Assembly: GCF_900104555.1 (NCBI RefSeq)
Contig: NZ_FNJU01000004.1
Coordinates: forward strand, 173,855 to 216,340
Length of the DNA: 42,486 nucleotides
Direction of reading: 5' to 3'
DNA from: Litchfieldia salsa
Lineage (GTDB): Bacteria; Bacillota; Bacilli; Bacillales; Bacillaceae_L
The notes below the pieces were generated by a model. The model worked only from the letters and a program-made list of their open reading frames with translations, was not told the origin of the DNA and made no database searches. Shown in pieces: positions 1 through 8,539 of the stretch. The stretch's first letter is position 1. Every line of letters starts with the position of its first letter. The position numbers and the translations under genes are program-made.

Positions 1-170
1 AGAATCAGACGCAATCCCGCGAAATCCATGGTGAATCCCGCGAACTTCAGGTGGAAACCCGCGGAAGGGATTATTATGCTAATCAAACAGCACGGATTCC
101 CACCAGAATCAGACCCAATCCCTCGAAATCCACGGTGAACCCCGCGAACTTTCGGTAGAAACCCGTGGAA
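1..170. repeat. 21-bp-period tandem repeat, two blocks of three units
   Basis: The hexamer CCCGCG or a one-base variant occurs at 16, 37 and 58 and again at 120, 141 and 162, so each block has an exact 21-bp period. The blocks (1-66 and 105-170) are similar over their whole length and lie 104 bp apart. The array probably continues upstream of the window. It lies upstream of the cardiolipin synthase gene. No open frame with a ribosome binding site covers it. Function unknown. Confidence 0.8.
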
Positions 171-266
171 TTGGTTAGGCTTTGATGTTTTTCTCATAAT
201 TAAAACTCATAAACAACGCCATTTTAATCCAAACTATTAAGAAGACTAAGACAGGAGGGTCAATAT

Positions 267-1469
267 TTGGGTATTACACTTTCGATCATCGTGTTCTTAC
301 TACTCGTTTGTTTATGGTTAGTGATTGATTACAAATTAGGGCGAAAAAAACACTTATCCGCTGTGACAAAAAGAGAATATCCGGTGCGAAATGGAGACCT
401 CACTCTTTTTACAACTGGCGAGGAATTATTTAAGAATTTATTTGATGAAATAAGAGCTGCTCAGGAGCATATTCACCTCTTATTTTATATAGTGAAAGAT
501 GATCCAATTAGCAATGAATTTCTCTCAATTCTTATGGAAAAAGCAGAGCAAGGGGTGAAAGTGCGCTTGCTAGTTGATTGGGTTGGAGGAAATAAAGTAT
601 CAAAGAAAAATGAAAAAGCACTTAAAAAAAGTGGTGTACAATTTTTTTATTGCCACAAACCTAAGTTTCCCTTTTTATGGTATTCATTAAATGAAAGAAA
701 CCACCGCAAAATTGCAGTCATTGATGGCAAGGTAGGATTTGTTGGAGGTTTTAACATTGGTAAGGAGTACCTAGGTAGAGATCCGAAATTTGGATTTTGG
801 AGGGATTACCACCTTAAAATAACAGGTCCAGGGGTTCATGATCTGCAAACCCAATTTTTATATGATTATCAAGATAGAACGAGTGAAGATCTTCTTATGA
901 ATACAAAGTATTTTCCAGAGCTTCAAGAGGGACCTATCAAAATGAAAATGGTCCCGACAGATGGTGCCTTTTTACAAGAACATTTTACCGAACTTCTAAA
1001 TTCAGCAGAACATGAAGTGATACTTGGCTCTCCTTATTTCATCCCAAGCAAGGAATTAGTTCAGGCATTGAAAAATGCAGCACATAGAGGGGTAAAAATT
1101 AAAATTTTGATTCCGCGAATCGGAGATCATCCCTTTGTTAAGGAAGCCGCCTATCCTTATTTTAAACCACTCATGGGTATTGGCATCCAGTTTTATTTTT
1201 ATGAAAAAGGATTTTATCATGCAAAAGTGTTTGTGATTGATGATAAATTATGTGATATTGGAACAGCAAATTTTGATAAGCGCAGTTTGTTTCTCAATCA
1301 CGAAATTAACTGTTATATTTATGATAGAGCGTTTATTCATTATGTAAAAGGTGAAATACGAAAGGACCTTGCTCATGCTACTCCACTTACATTTGAGGAG
1401 TTAAGAAAAAGAAGTATTTTTCACCGTGGGAAAGAAAAATTTTCAACATTAATTTCAGGTTTCTTATAA
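267..1469 (+). CDS. ywjE: Cardiolipin synthase, YwjE type (phospholipase D family)
   Basis: Predicted to join two phosphatidylglycerol molecules into cardiolipin and glycerol at the cytoplasmic membrane. The 400-residue protein starts with one hydrophobic segment (residues about 3-21) followed by a basic stretch, then two phospholipase D half-domains. Each half carries an HKD motif: NHRKIAVIDG near residue 152 and HAKVFVIDDK near residue 317. The second is followed by a GTANFDKRS segment typical of the family. The start is TTG at 267, set by the CAGGAGGG ribosome binding site at 252-259. uvsE follows after 30 bp on the same strand, as ywjE-ywjD do in B. subtilis, so the two are probably cotranscribed. 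B. subtilis has three cardiolipin synthase paralogs; neighbourhood is the reason for choosing YwjE. Confidence 0.9.
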   Translation: MGITLSIIVFLLLVCLWLVIDYKLGRKKHLSAVTKREYPVRNGDLTLFTTGEELFKNLFDEIRAAQEHIHLLFYIVKDDPISNEFLSILMEKAEQGVKVRLLVDWVGGNKVSKKNEKALKKSGVQFFYCHKPKFPFLWYSLNERNHRKIAVIDGKVGFVGGFNIGKEYLGRDPKFGFWRDYHLKITGPGVHDLQTQFLYDYQDRTSEDLLMNTKYFPELQEGPIKMKMVPTDGAFLQEHFTELLNSAEHEVILGSPYFIPSKELVQALKNAAHRGVKIKILIPRIGDHPFVKEAAYPYFKPLMGIGIQFYFYEKGFYHAKVFVIDDKLCDIGTANFDKRSLFLNHEINCYIYDRAFIHYVKGEIRKDLAHATPLTFEELRKRSIFHRGKEKFSTLISGFL

Positions 1470-1499
1470 CCTTAGGCTATTTACGGTGGTGAAAAAAGA

Positions 1500-2456
1500 G
1501 TGAAAATCAGGTTCGGCTACGTTTCACATGCACTCTCACTCTGGGAGTGCTCCCCTGCAAAGACTTTAACTTTTACACGTTGGAAGTCACTTGATCAGGA
1601 TGAACGAAAGAGAAAATTATTAGAGGTTACTGGCACTAATTTACGTAACACGTTGCGAATGCTCTATTATAACATTGCACATGAAATTGAATTGTACCGG
1701 ATGTCTTCTTCCATTGTACCGCTTGCAACACACCCAGAGATTTTATGGGACTTTCGTTCTCCATTTAAAAAAGAGCTTAACGAAATTGGAGAATTAGTGA
1801 AAAAGCATAACCTTCGGGTGAGTCTACATCCAAATCAGTTCACTCTTTTTACGAGTGATAAGGAGCATATCACTGCAAATGCTGTGCTAGATATGCAGTA
1901 TCACTACGATTTATTTGAAGGAATGGGGATTGCCGACAGAACGGTCATCAATATCCATGTTGGTGGTGCTTATGGGGACAAGGGTCTTGCAGTTAGTCGT
2001 TTTTACGAAAACATTAAGAGGCTGCCTTCCCATGTAAAGGAACGAATGACATTAGAAAATGATGATAAAACATATACTGCAGAGGAAACGTTAGAGGTAT
2101 GTCAAAATGAACGAATCCCAATGGTCTTTGATTATCATCACCATGTTGCAAATCTTTCTGAGCGAAACTTATCAGAGCTATTGGTTGATATTCATCACAC
2201 ATGGGATCATCTTGAAATCCTTCCAAAAGTACACCTATCATCACCTAAAACAGAAAAAGAATTCAGAAGTCATGCAGATTTCGTAGACCCTGACTTTATA
2301 CGACCTTTTTTAGATGTCAGTCGAGAGATTGGTCAAGACTTTGATGTCATGATTGAAGCAAAGCAAAAAGATAAAGCCCTTCATCAACTTGTAGCAGACC
2401 TTTCAAAAATTAGAGGGGTGAAGCGAACAGGTGGCGCAACAATTGAATGGAAATAA
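1500..2456 (+). CDS. uvsE: UV DNA damage endonuclease UvsE (YwjD)
   Basis: UvsE/UVDE enzymes are metal-dependent TIM-barrel endonucleases that nick DNA 5' of UV photoproducts and some abasic sites, starting an alternative excision repair. The N-terminus ([14 protein letters not shown]), the [11 protein letters not shown] segment, [29 protein letters not shown] and FDYHHH are all characteristic, and the His, Glu and Asp residues in them supply the metal site. The length, 318 residues, is normal for Bacillus. The start is GTG at 1500 behind a modest GGTGGTGA ribosome binding site; no better start is visible. Such enzymes are common in spore formers, where UV photoproducts must be repaired at germination. 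A structured repeat element begins one base after the stop codon. Confidence 0.93.
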   Translation: MKIRFGYVSHALSLWECSPAKTLTFTRWKSLDQDERKRKLLEVTGTNLRNTLRMLYYNIAHEIELYRMSSSIVPLATHPEILWDFRSPFKKELNEIGELVKKHNLRVSLHPNQFTLFTSDKEHITANAVLDMQYHYDLFEGMGIADRTVINIHVGGAYGDKGLAVSRFYENIKRLPSHVKERMTLENDDKTYTAEETLEVCQNERIPMVFDYHHHVANLSERNLSELLVDIHHTWDHLEILPKVHLSSPKTEKEFRSHADFVDPDFIRPFLDVSREIGQDFDVMIEAKQKDKALHQLVADLSKIRGVKRTGGATIEWK

Positions 2457-2611
2457 GAAAAGCGGAAGCGCCTGCTCAGCCACAGGCAGGCATAAGGCGA
2501 AGCACGTAGGAAATCTTGTTTTCCGTAGTGATTCGACTTATGACCCCGAGGGGCTAGGCGCTGAAGCTAGACACCAAGAAAAGCGGAAGCGCCTTGCTCA
2601 GCCCCGAAAAT
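2457..2611 (+). repeat. Structured repeat, AAAAGCGG family: one full copy and one truncated copy
   Basis: The full copy (2457-2575, 119 bp) begins GAAAAGCGGAAGCGCC and ends GGCGCTGAAGCTAGACACC. Its two ends pair (AGCGCC with GGCGCT), CATAAG pairs with CTTATG inside, and an apical GGAAA/TTTTCC hairpin closes it. A second copy starts at 2577 and stops after about 35 bp. The first copy starts directly after the uvsE stop codon. Related copies lie at 12310-12548, 15966-16160 and, as remnants, at 10612 and 27868. Confidence 0.9.
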
Positions 2612-2649
2612 TGCTTGAGGACCCTTTTTTTCTTTCCTATAATTTTTAA

Positions 2650-2685
2650 AAAAGCCGCTGCTCCAAAATTGGAACTGCGGCTTTT
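2650..2685 (-). terminator. Bidirectional terminator between uvsE and the XapX gene
   Basis: AAAAGCCGC pairs with GCGGCTTTT around an inner stem. On the minus strand a run of six T follows, so it should terminate the XapX gene; it may also stop transcription from uvsE. Confidence 0.75.
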
Positions 2686-2690
2686 AGCTT

Positions 2691-2867
2691 TTATACTCCT
2701 TTATTAAAAAAGACAGAGACCCATGTAAATAACTTAAATCCCAAATATACTCCGACAATCCCAGTTACCCCTGCCAGTGCTGGAGGAGCTGGAATTGGTA
2801 ATCTTAATAAAGCAAATAAAAATCCTACGATAACTCCAGTGATTAATGCTAATATTGTTTCCCTCAT
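2691..2867 (-). CDS. XapX domain protein (small membrane protein)
   Basis: This short gene encodes 58 residues, starting MRETILALITGVIVGFLFAL and continuing with LRLPIPAPPALAGVTGIVG. The two hydrophobic segments around a Pro-rich turn with the LPIPAPP motif are the hallmark of the XapX (DUF1427) family, small two-pass membrane proteins of unknown function. ATG at 2867 has an AGGAGG ribosome binding site at the usual spacing. It lies downstream of argS, separated from it by the argS terminator, and has its own terminator at 2650-2685. I infer an independent small transcription unit. Confidence 0.85.
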   Translation of the reverse strand: MRETILALITGVIVGFLFALLRLPIPAPPALAGVTGIVGVYLGFKLFTWVSVFFNKGV

Positions 2868-2933
2868 TAAGGTTTCCTCCTATACTAAAGAAAGCTTTAC
2901 CATCATAACAATCACCTTATTTATATCCAATTA

Positions 2934-2965
2934 AAAGACCCTCTACTCTTACTTAGAGGGTCTTT
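2934..2965 (-). terminator. argS terminator
   Basis: A perfect 12-bp stem, AAAGACCCTCTA with TAGAGGGTCTTT, has an 8-nt loop and lies just after the argS stop codon on the minus strand. Confidence 0.85.
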
Positions 2966-2976
2966 ATTATATTTTT

Positions 2977-4647
2977 TTACATTTTTTCTGGTGCAGACAC
3001 TCCAATAAGAGCTAATGAATTCTGCAATGTAATTTGTACGGCCTTCATTAAAGCTAAACGAGCTTTTGTTTTTTCAAGATTGTCATGATCAAGTACCTTC
3101 TCAGCATTATAGAAACTGTGAAGTGCTGACGCAAGCTCATACGTATAGTTTGTTACACGGTGCGGGATTCTTTTTTCAGCTGCTTCAGCAACAGCCGCTG
3201 GGAATTCCCCTAGCTTTTTAAGCAAGTCAACTTCCTTCTCTGAAGTAACATGCTCAAGTGCAAGATCACCACTCAGTTCAATCCCTAGTTCTTCACCTTG
3301 TCTTAACATGCTGCAAATTCTCGCATGTGCATATTGTGAATAGTACACTGGGTTTTCATTTGATTTAGATACGGCCAAATCAAGATCAAAGTCCATATGT
3401 GTATCAGCACTACGCATCGCGAAGAAATAACGAACTGCATCAAGACCAACCTCTTCAATCAGGTCACGCATTGTTACTGCCTTACCTGTACGTTTACTCA
3501 TCTTCATTTTCTCGCCATTTTTATATAAATGCACAAGTTGAATGATTTCTACTTCTAAAGTATCCTCACCATACCCTAACGCTTGGATGGCAGCCTTCAT
3601 ACGTGGAATGTAACCATGGTGATCTGCACCCCAAATATTTATTAACTTCTCAAAGCCACGCTCTAGCTTGTTCTGATGGTATGCAATATCTGGTGTTAAA
3701 TAAGTATATGAACCATCTTGCTTTTTTAATACACGGTCTTTGTCATCTCCAAAAGCAGTTGAACGGAACCATGTTGCTCCTTCTTCTTCATAGATATGAC
3801 CTTTTTCACGTAAAGTAGCAAGTGCTCTATCAATCTTTCCATCATGGTAAAGAGAAGTTTCAGAGTACCATACATCAAACGATACACGGAATTCCTCTAG
3901 GTCCTTTTGTAGCTTAGCCATTTCATATTTCAAGCCATACTCACGGAAAAAATCAAACCGTTCTTGCTCTTCCACTTGTATGTATTTATCGCCAAATTCT
4001 TCAGCTAATTTATTTCCGATTCCGACAATGTCCTGACCATGATACCCATCTGCTGGCATCTCTTTCTCTAGACCAAGAGCCTGCATATAACGAGCTTCCA
4101 CTGAATAAGCAAGATTATTAATTTGATTTCCAGCATCATTAATATAATATTCACGAGAAACATCATACCCTGCTTTTGCTAAAACATTACTTAAAGAATC
4201 ACCAACTGCAGCTCCTCTAGCATGTCCTAAGTGTAGGTCTCCTGTTGGATTTGCTGAGACAAACTCGACTTGAACTTTTTGGTTTTTCCCTGTATTCGTC
4301 TCTCCGTATGCTCCTTGAGCTTTTAAAATCGTAGGAATAAGGTCTGTCAGATAGGTATTATCCATGTAAAAATTAATAAATCCTGGGCCAGCAATTTCAA
4401 TCTTGTCAATCGATCCTTTTGACTTATCAAAGGCTTGTACAAGTTCTTCAGCAATCACTCTTGGTGCCTTCTTTGCAATACGAGCTAGCTGCATCGCCAT
4501 GTTTGTAGAGAAATCACCATGCGCTTTTTCTTTCGGGATTTCTAATACAACCTCAGGAATTTGCTCCTCTGTAGCAAGACCTGCTCTTTGAACAGATGCC
4601 TTTATCTCATCTTTAAGACGTTCTTTTGCTTGATCAAAAACGTTCAT
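2977..4647 (-). CDS. argS: Arginyl-tRNA synthetase
   Basis: Class I aminoacyl-tRNA synthetase that charges tRNA-Arg. The 556-residue protein has the N-terminal additional domain (about residues 1-90), the HIGH-type motif as HLGH at 139-142 in [14 protein letters not shown], the KMSKS loop as KMSKR, and a C-terminal DALR anticodon-binding domain. Length matches B. subtilis ArgS. The ATG at 4647 overlaps the ywiB stop by four bases (ATGA) and has AGGAGG upstream, so the two genes are translationally coupled. I saw no T-box leader upstream of the pair. It ends at a clear terminator. Confidence 0.97.
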   Translation of the reverse strand: MNVFDQAKERLKDEIKASVQRAGLATEEQIPEVVLEIPKEKAHGDFSTNMAMQLARIAKKAPRVIAEELVQAFDKSKGSIDKIEIAGPGFINFYMDNTYLTDLIPTILKAQGAYGETNTGKNQKVQVEFVSANPTGDLHLGHARGAAVGDSLSNVLAKAGYDVSREYYINDAGNQINNLAYSVEARYMQALGLEKEMPADGYHGQDIVGIGNKLAEEFGDKYIQVEEQERFDFFREYGLKYEMAKLQKDLEEFRVSFDVWYSETSLYHDGKIDRALATLREKGHIYEEEGATWFRSTAFGDDKDRVLKKQDGSYTYLTPDIAYHQNKLERGFEKLINIWGADHHGYIPRMKAAIQALGYGEDTLEVEIIQLVHLYKNGEKMKMSKRTGKAVTMRDLIEEVGLDAVRYFFAMRSADTHMDFDLDLAVSKSNENPVYYSQYAHARICSMLRQGEELGIELSGDLALEHVTSEKEVDLLKKLGEFPAAVAEAAEKRIPHRVTNYTYELASALHSFYNAEKVLDHDNLEKTKARLALMKAVQITLQNSLALIGVSAPEKM

Positions 4648-5087
4648 TCTTTTTCCTCCTTGAATGTGATGGTGATTGAATATCGTCCAGTTGGTTCACC
4701 CTGTAGGACAAGTGTATATGCTAAAAACAATTTCCCTTTTTGAGATTTGTCATAGAATGTATATTCAATATTATTGGTTTTGGTAAGCATCTCCATGTTT
4801 CCCGCTTGACTTTGGTAACTACCAATCGCCAGTTCACCTTTGAGAAATTGCTGCCTCATTTTTACAGCACCAGAACGAAGAATGATTACTTCGGACTCTT
4901 TTATTTTCACAATCGTCTTGACGTCACCAAGATCATTTGGCTCAACAAATGTAAGATATGTATGATTTCCTTTTATGTAGTATTGACCAGTAGCATGGAA
5001 TGCAACGGTTTGTTTTTGATTTTGGTCATTGATCTCTGTGACAAATTTCAGTTTAATGGGTGTTCCAGTGTCAGCAGCAACGCTCAA
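4644..5087 (-). CDS. ywiB: YwiB family protein (DUF1934)
   Basis: A 147-residue protein of the DUF1934/YwiB family, a small calycin-like beta-barrel of unknown function found immediately upstream of argS across Bacillus. Supporting features are the opening on a [11 protein letters not shown] strand and the repeated beta-strand pattern ending in [12 protein letters not shown]. The start is TTG at 5087 behind AGGAGTG. It overlaps argS by four bases. Conservation of this pairing suggests a housekeeping role, but nothing in the sequence identifies a ligand or activity. Confidence 0.85.
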   Translation of the reverse strand: MSVAADTGTPIKLKFVTEINDQNQKQTVAFHATGQYYIKGNHTYLTFVEPNDLGDVKTIVKIKESEVIILRSGAVKMRQQFLKGELAIGSYQSQAGNMEMLTKTNNIEYTFYDKSQKGKLFLAYTLVLQGEPTGRYSITITFKEEKE

Positions 5088-5198
5088 TTGTTACACTCCT
5101 CTGATTTTATATATAGATACCGTTCAATAAGTATAAAGATTCTTGCGTGAAAGTTCAATAGGTAGAGGGTGTTGGTTAAGGGTGTTTTTGTCGAAAAA

Positions 5199-5303
5199 TC
5201 GATAAATCATTGAATCTCGCGGATAAATGTTCAAAAGTGACGGATAAACTCTAAAAAGTCGCGGATATTCGACAAAATCTGGTTGATAAACTTTAAAAAA
5301 GGG
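5199..5303. repeat. Tandem repeat, five units of exactly 21 bp
   Basis: GATAAA or GATATT occurs at 5201, 5222, 5243, 5264 and 5285, an exact 21-bp period. Several units extend to TCGCGGATAAA followed by an A-rich stretch. It lies between ywiB and the small oxidase-like gene. An 80-codon open frame crosses it but has no ribosome binding site and only reflects the 21-bp (7-codon) period. Function unknown. Confidence 0.8.
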
Positions 5304-5372
5304 GGTAAAACGTCCTTTTTCCATACGAGAAAGGCACTCAAAAATGCCTGAGTGCCCCCTTAACATAATAAA

Positions 5373-5783
5373 TTATAAATAAGTCGTGTGGTTCGGTCCC
5401 ACATTATGATTAGTTCCTGGTTTTACATGAATAATGATATTAATTGCTAGTAAAATAACACTTATTACAAGAATCGTGCCACCCACAGCAACTGCTGGTA
5501 TTAATGCCTCATTGCCATTCACGACAAATGCTAAGCCAATCATCATAATTGGTAAGAAAATATTATAAAGCCAGAATTGAACCTTTGCCAATTTAGTTGA
5601 AGCTGCTGCTGGAAATAAACAGTATACAGTACCAATAATAGCCATTGAAACCCAACCTAATAAATTGATATGAACATGTACAGATGTCAATGTGTATGAG
5701 TGTACAATTGACATATATAACCCCATACTAACCCCAATCACAAAATAAATGACTGCCATTTTAATAAACCGAATTCCTATCAT
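5373..5783 (-). CDS. Small membrane protein related to haem-copper oxidase subunit I
   Basis: The product has 136 residues and four hydrophobic segments. The second begins SVHVHINLLGWVSMAIIGTV, which resembles the HxHxNxxGW motif of NorB/CcoN-type haem-copper oxidase subunit I. A full subunit I has twelve or more membrane helices, so this is a mini-protein rather than an oxidase; the family role is unknown, and haem binding through the two histidines is only inferred. The start chosen is ATG at 5783, which has an AAAGGGGG ribosome binding site; an upstream in-frame ATG at 5867 lacks one. It lies downstream of speB beyond that gene's terminator. Confidence 0.65.
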   Translation of the reverse strand: MIGIRFIKMAVIYFVIGVSMGLYMSIVHSYTLTSVHVHINLLGWVSMAIIGTVYCLFPAAASTKLAKVQFWLYNIFLPIMMIGLAFVVNGNEALIPAVAVGGTILVISVILLAINIIIHVKPGTNHNVGPNHTTYL

Positions 5784-5869
5784 CTTCGCCCGCCCCCTTT
5801 CCACTTTTAATATATTAGGACTAACTAACATAAATACCATATTTATCCTTACAATTGAAAAGATCACCC

Positions 5870-5910
5870 AAAAAAACGCCGCCTCTTTGCATCAAGAAGC
5901 GACGTGTTTT
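5870..5910 (-). terminator. speB terminator
   Basis: On the minus strand ACGTCGC pairs with GCGGCGT (one G-U) around a TTCTT/AAAGAG inner stem, followed by seven T. It sits directly after the speB stop codon. Confidence 0.82.
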
Positions 5911-5916
5911 ACCTAT

Positions 5917-6795
5917 TTATTTCTTTTGTACCCATCCAAGTATCATTTCACGAATCAGCTTACTAGCTGTATTTACCGTTTGTTCAGAATTGTCATAAAT
6001 AGGAGCAACTTCAACTAAATCACAACCGACTACCTTAATGTCAGACTTTGCAATCGCATGAATAGATGCTAGTAATTCTCTTGATGTAATCCCACCTGCA
6101 TCAACAGTTCCAGTACCTGGTGCATGTGCAGGATCTAATACATCAATATCGATTGTGACATATACAGGTCTACCTGCAAGCTTTGGCAGCACTTCCTTCA
6201 ATGGCTCAAGTACTTCAAATGGTGAAATATGCATGCCTACTTCTTTTGCCCATTGAAACTCTTCCTTCATCCCAGAACGAATCCCAAATGAATACACATT
6301 TGTAGGTCCGATTAGCTCACAGACTTTTTTAATTGGTGTTGAATGTGAGAGAGGCTCTCCCTCATAATGATCACGCAAATCTGTGTGAGCATCCATATGG
6401 ATAATCGCTAAGTCTGGATATTTCTTATACATTGCCTTCATCACAGGCCATGAAACTAAGTGCTCTCCACCCATACCTAAAGGAAATTTATCCGCTGCTA
6501 AAACTTGATCAACAAACTCTTCAATCATTTCAATGCTCTTTTGCGGATTTCCAAATGGCAATGGAATGTCCCCTGCATCATAATATTTCACTTCTTCTAA
6601 TTCACGATCTAGATATAAACTATATTCTTCGAGACCAATTGAAACCTCGCGAATACGCGCCGGACCAAACCTTGAGCCTGGACGATAACTTACCGTCCAA
6701 TCCATAGGCATTCCGTAGATTACTGCTTCACTTTCCTCAAAAGATGGGTGACTCTTAATAAATACATTTCCTGAATATGCTTCATCAAATTTCAA
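5917..6795 (-). CDS. speB: Agmatinase SpeB
   Basis: Hydrolyses agmatine to putrescine and urea, the step before spermidine synthase. The 292-residue protein shows the ureohydrolase metal-binding motifs in order: GGEHLVSWP, HMDAHTDLR and TIDIDVLDPAHAPGTGT, which supply the His and Asp ligands of the two manganese ions. Length matches B. subtilis SpeB (290). The start is TTG at 6795, eight bases after a strong AGAGGAGG site. A longer in-frame ATG start at 6882 lies inside an intercistronic hairpin and is unlikely. speE lies upstream with 97 bp between them, so the pair should form one transcription unit. Confidence 0.95.
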   Translation of the reverse strand: MKFDEAYSGNVFIKSHPSFEESEAVIYGMPMDWTVSYRPGSRFGPARIREVSIGLEEYSLYLDRELEEVKYYDAGDIPLPFGNPQKSIEMIEEFVDQVLAADKFPLGMGGEHLVSWPVMKAMYKKYPDLAIIHMDAHTDLRDHYEGEPLSHSTPIKKVCELIGPTNVYSFGIRSGMKEEFQWAKEVGMHISPFEVLEPLKEVLPKLAGRPVYVTIDIDVLDPAHAPGTGTVDAGGITSRELLASIHAIAKSDIKVVGCDLVEVAPIYDNSEQTVNTASKLIREMILGWVQKK

Positions 6796-6829
6796 TTTAT
6801 TTTCCTCCTCTAATAAACTCCTCATAAAG

Positions 6830-6870
6830 AGGTTGCCCCAGTTAAGTGCTCTCCACCTAAAGGGCAACCT
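6830..6870 (-). other. Intercistronic hairpin between speE and speB
   Basis: AGGTTGCCC at 6830-6838 pairs perfectly with GGGCAACCT at 6862-6870. On the transcribed strand no T-run follows, so it is not a good intrinsic terminator. It lies between the speE stop and the speB ribosome binding site and may affect mRNA stability or the relative output of the two genes. Confidence 0.5.
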
Positions 6871-6892
6871 CATGTAAATCATAGACTTAAGA

Positions 6893-7720
6893 TTATTTTA
6901 CCAAATCAGCTACAAATTTCGGTAATACAAATGCTGCCTTATGTAGCTCTTTCGTATAATACTTTGTTTCAATTTCGTGGAAACGCTCTTCACTTATTTC
7001 TAATGGGTCATGCTTTTTTGATCCAATTGTGAACGTCCATAATCCACTTGGATAAGTTGGGATGTTCGCAATGTATAGTCTCGTAATAGGGAAAATCTCT
7101 TTTACATCACGTTGAACATTTGAGATTAACTCTGGTGTAAACCAAGGATTATCTGTTTGTGCTACAAACACGCCATCTTCTTTAAGCGCTTTTGAGATTC
7201 CAGCATAAAATCCCTTCGTGAATAGGTTAACGGCTGGACCAACAGGTTCAGTTGAATCAACCATAATGACATCATATACATTTTCGCTTTGGGCGATATG
7301 CAAGAATCCGTCATCCACTTTCACTTCGACACGAGGATCATCTAATTTCCCAGCAATTTCAGGAAGGTATTGTTTTGAGTATTCAATAACCTTTCCGTCA
7401 ATTTCTACAAGAGTGGCTTTCTTTACACTTGGGTGTTTTAACACTTCACGGATTACTCCACCATCTCCACCACCGACAACTAAAACATTTTCAGGATTTG
7501 GATGTGTGAATAAAGGAACGTGTGCGACCATTTCATGATAAACAAACTCGTCTTTTTGTGTTGTCATGACCATTCCATCAAGGACAAGCATGTTCCCGAA
7601 CTCTTCTGTCTCTATCATATCTAGCTTTTGAAATTCTGTTTGTTCTGTATGTAATGTTTTATTAATTTTTGCAGTGATACCGAAGTTATTTGTTTGTTTT
7701 TCTGTGTACCATAATTCCAT
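6893..7720 (-). CDS. speE: Spermidine synthase SpeE
   Basis: Transfers an aminopropyl group from decarboxylated S-adenosylmethionine to putrescine, giving spermidine. The 275-residue protein has the spermidine synthase fold: an N-terminal beta-domain (opening [18 protein letters not shown]), the nucleotide-binding [14 protein letters not shown] near residue 80, VEID for the ribose, and the catalytic DSTEP segment. Length matches B. subtilis SpeE (276). ATG at 7720 has GAAAGGATG upstream. speB follows. The 800-bp region upstream is gene-free and holds three copies of a palindromic repeat. Confidence 0.96.
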   Translation of the reverse strand: MELWYTEKQTNNFGITAKINKTLHTEQTEFQKLDMIETEEFGNMLVLDGMVMTTQKDEFVYHEMVAHVPLFTHPNPENVLVVGGGDGGVIREVLKHPSVKKATLVEIDGKVIEYSKQYLPEIAGKLDDPRVEVKVDDGFLHIAQSENVYDVIMVDSTEPVGPAVNLFTKGFYAGISKALKEDGVFVAQTDNPWFTPELISNVQRDVKEIFPITRLYIANIPTYPSGLWTFTIGSKKHDPLEISEERFHEIETKYYTKELHKAAFVLPKFVADLVK

Positions 7721-7848
7721 TTTGTATGATCATCCTTTCAAAGAAGTTTTGCTTAGTAACATGTGCTCCATGGTACCTTAAGCAGTTGATTATAATTCTT
7801 TTTCTCCTTTGCTGTTTCATAACCATTGTGGCTAATTATACCTTAGTC

Positions 7849-7969
7849 GTTGATTTCCACTCCAGGTGCAATCTTTCCGCGGGGCAGGCGATGAGCCTCA
7901 TTTATCTTACGGTCTCATGGGATATCCTGCAAATCCCGCAGGAGTCTCGCACCTTCCGTTCCAATCAAC
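7849..7969. repeat. Palindromic repeat, CCGCGGGG family, copy 1
   Basis: This 121-bp element has ends GTTGATT and AATCAAC, an inner CTTTCCGCGGGGC arm that pairs with ATCCCGCAGGAGT, and an apical GAGCC/GGTCTC pair. It is the same length as the copy at 16370-16490 and lies in the opposite orientation. The remainder of the 819-bp gap between speE and pbpG (7721-7848, 7970-8099, 8223-8306 and 8371-8539) is AT-rich and holds no gene I can support. Confidence 0.88.
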
Positions 7970-8099
7970 TAAGTATTAACAAAAAGAGTAATCTGTTTTT
8001 ATCGTTCCCTATTGATTTAAATAAAAACGTATACTTTGGAATCTTATTGCTTAGCTATCACTTTTGTTCATCTATCCTGAATATAGGTGTAGGTAACTT

Positions 8100-8222
8100 T
8101 CCATTCACTACGAACCACTCCCTTTCCGCGGGGCGCTTCGTGAGCCTCCTCGTCGCAAGCTCCTGCGGGGTCTCACGCATATCGCAAATCCCGCAGGAGT
8201 TGAGTGGTTCTTCGTTCATTTC
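8100..8222. repeat. Palindromic repeat, CCGCGGGG family, copy 2
   Basis: Same core as copy 1: TTCCGCGGGGC, GAGCCTCCTCGTCGC, GGGGTCTC and ATCCCGCAGGAGT. The outer arms are instead GAACCACTC and GAGTGGTTC, which are perfectly complementary to each other. The nearest relative in the window is 15455-15577. Confidence 0.88.
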
Positions 8223-8306
8223 AGTACTTGGTAATCGTCTATTTTTCATTTTTCATTGAGCATATATGGTTTGCATATGGCTTCACTAAATAAACTTATT
8301 ATTTAT

Positions 8307-8370
8307 CACTCACTACGTACCACTCTCGTGATGCCGCAGGGTAGCCGTGAGTCTTCTCCGAGTCTTCCGT
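8307..8370. repeat. Palindromic repeat, CCGCGGGG family, truncated copy
   Basis: About 64 bp, beginning with CACTACGTACCACTC and continuing through GCCGCAGGGTAGCCGTGAGTC. It matches the left half of the 8100 and 15455 copies with many changes and has no right half. A decayed remnant. Confidence 0.6.
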
Positions 8371-8539
8371 AAAAAAGTATAGAGGAATCTAGCAAAATTA
8401 CAAGAAAAACTTTCTTTTTTTAGAAGATAGAGGTTTAAAAAGGGCAAAAGAACTTAATACTGAGGCGTATATGTATAAATACTAAGAGGAAACTGCATCT
8501 CAGCCTGATTCAAGAGAATGCAATAGTGAGGTGATTGTG

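Noticed and set aside
2431-2649. Open frame overlapping the end of uvsE
   Set aside because: It translates the structured repeat element; no independent initiation signal.
5088-5200. T-box leader for ywiB-argS
   Set aside because: There is no T-box consensus and no specifier stem, and the space is occupied by the 21-bp array.
5124-5366. Open frame of 80 codons upstream of the oxidase-like gene
   Set aside because: It consists largely of the 21-bp tandem repeat and lacks a ribosome binding site.
7849-8222. Insertion sequence or transposon between speE and pbpG
   Set aside because: No transposase frame is present; the palindromes are non-autonomous repeat elements about 120 bp long.
7690-8259. 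Open frame of 189 codons on the plus strand between speE and pbpG
   Set aside because: It runs through two palindromic repeat copies, overlaps the start of speE on the other strand and has no ribosome binding site.
8440-8539. Sigma-F or sigma-G promoter for pbpG
   Set aside because: GTATA and a CATCTCA-like -10 can be placed at acceptable spacing, but the -10 fits only five of seven positions and similar matches occur by chance in AT-rich DNA.
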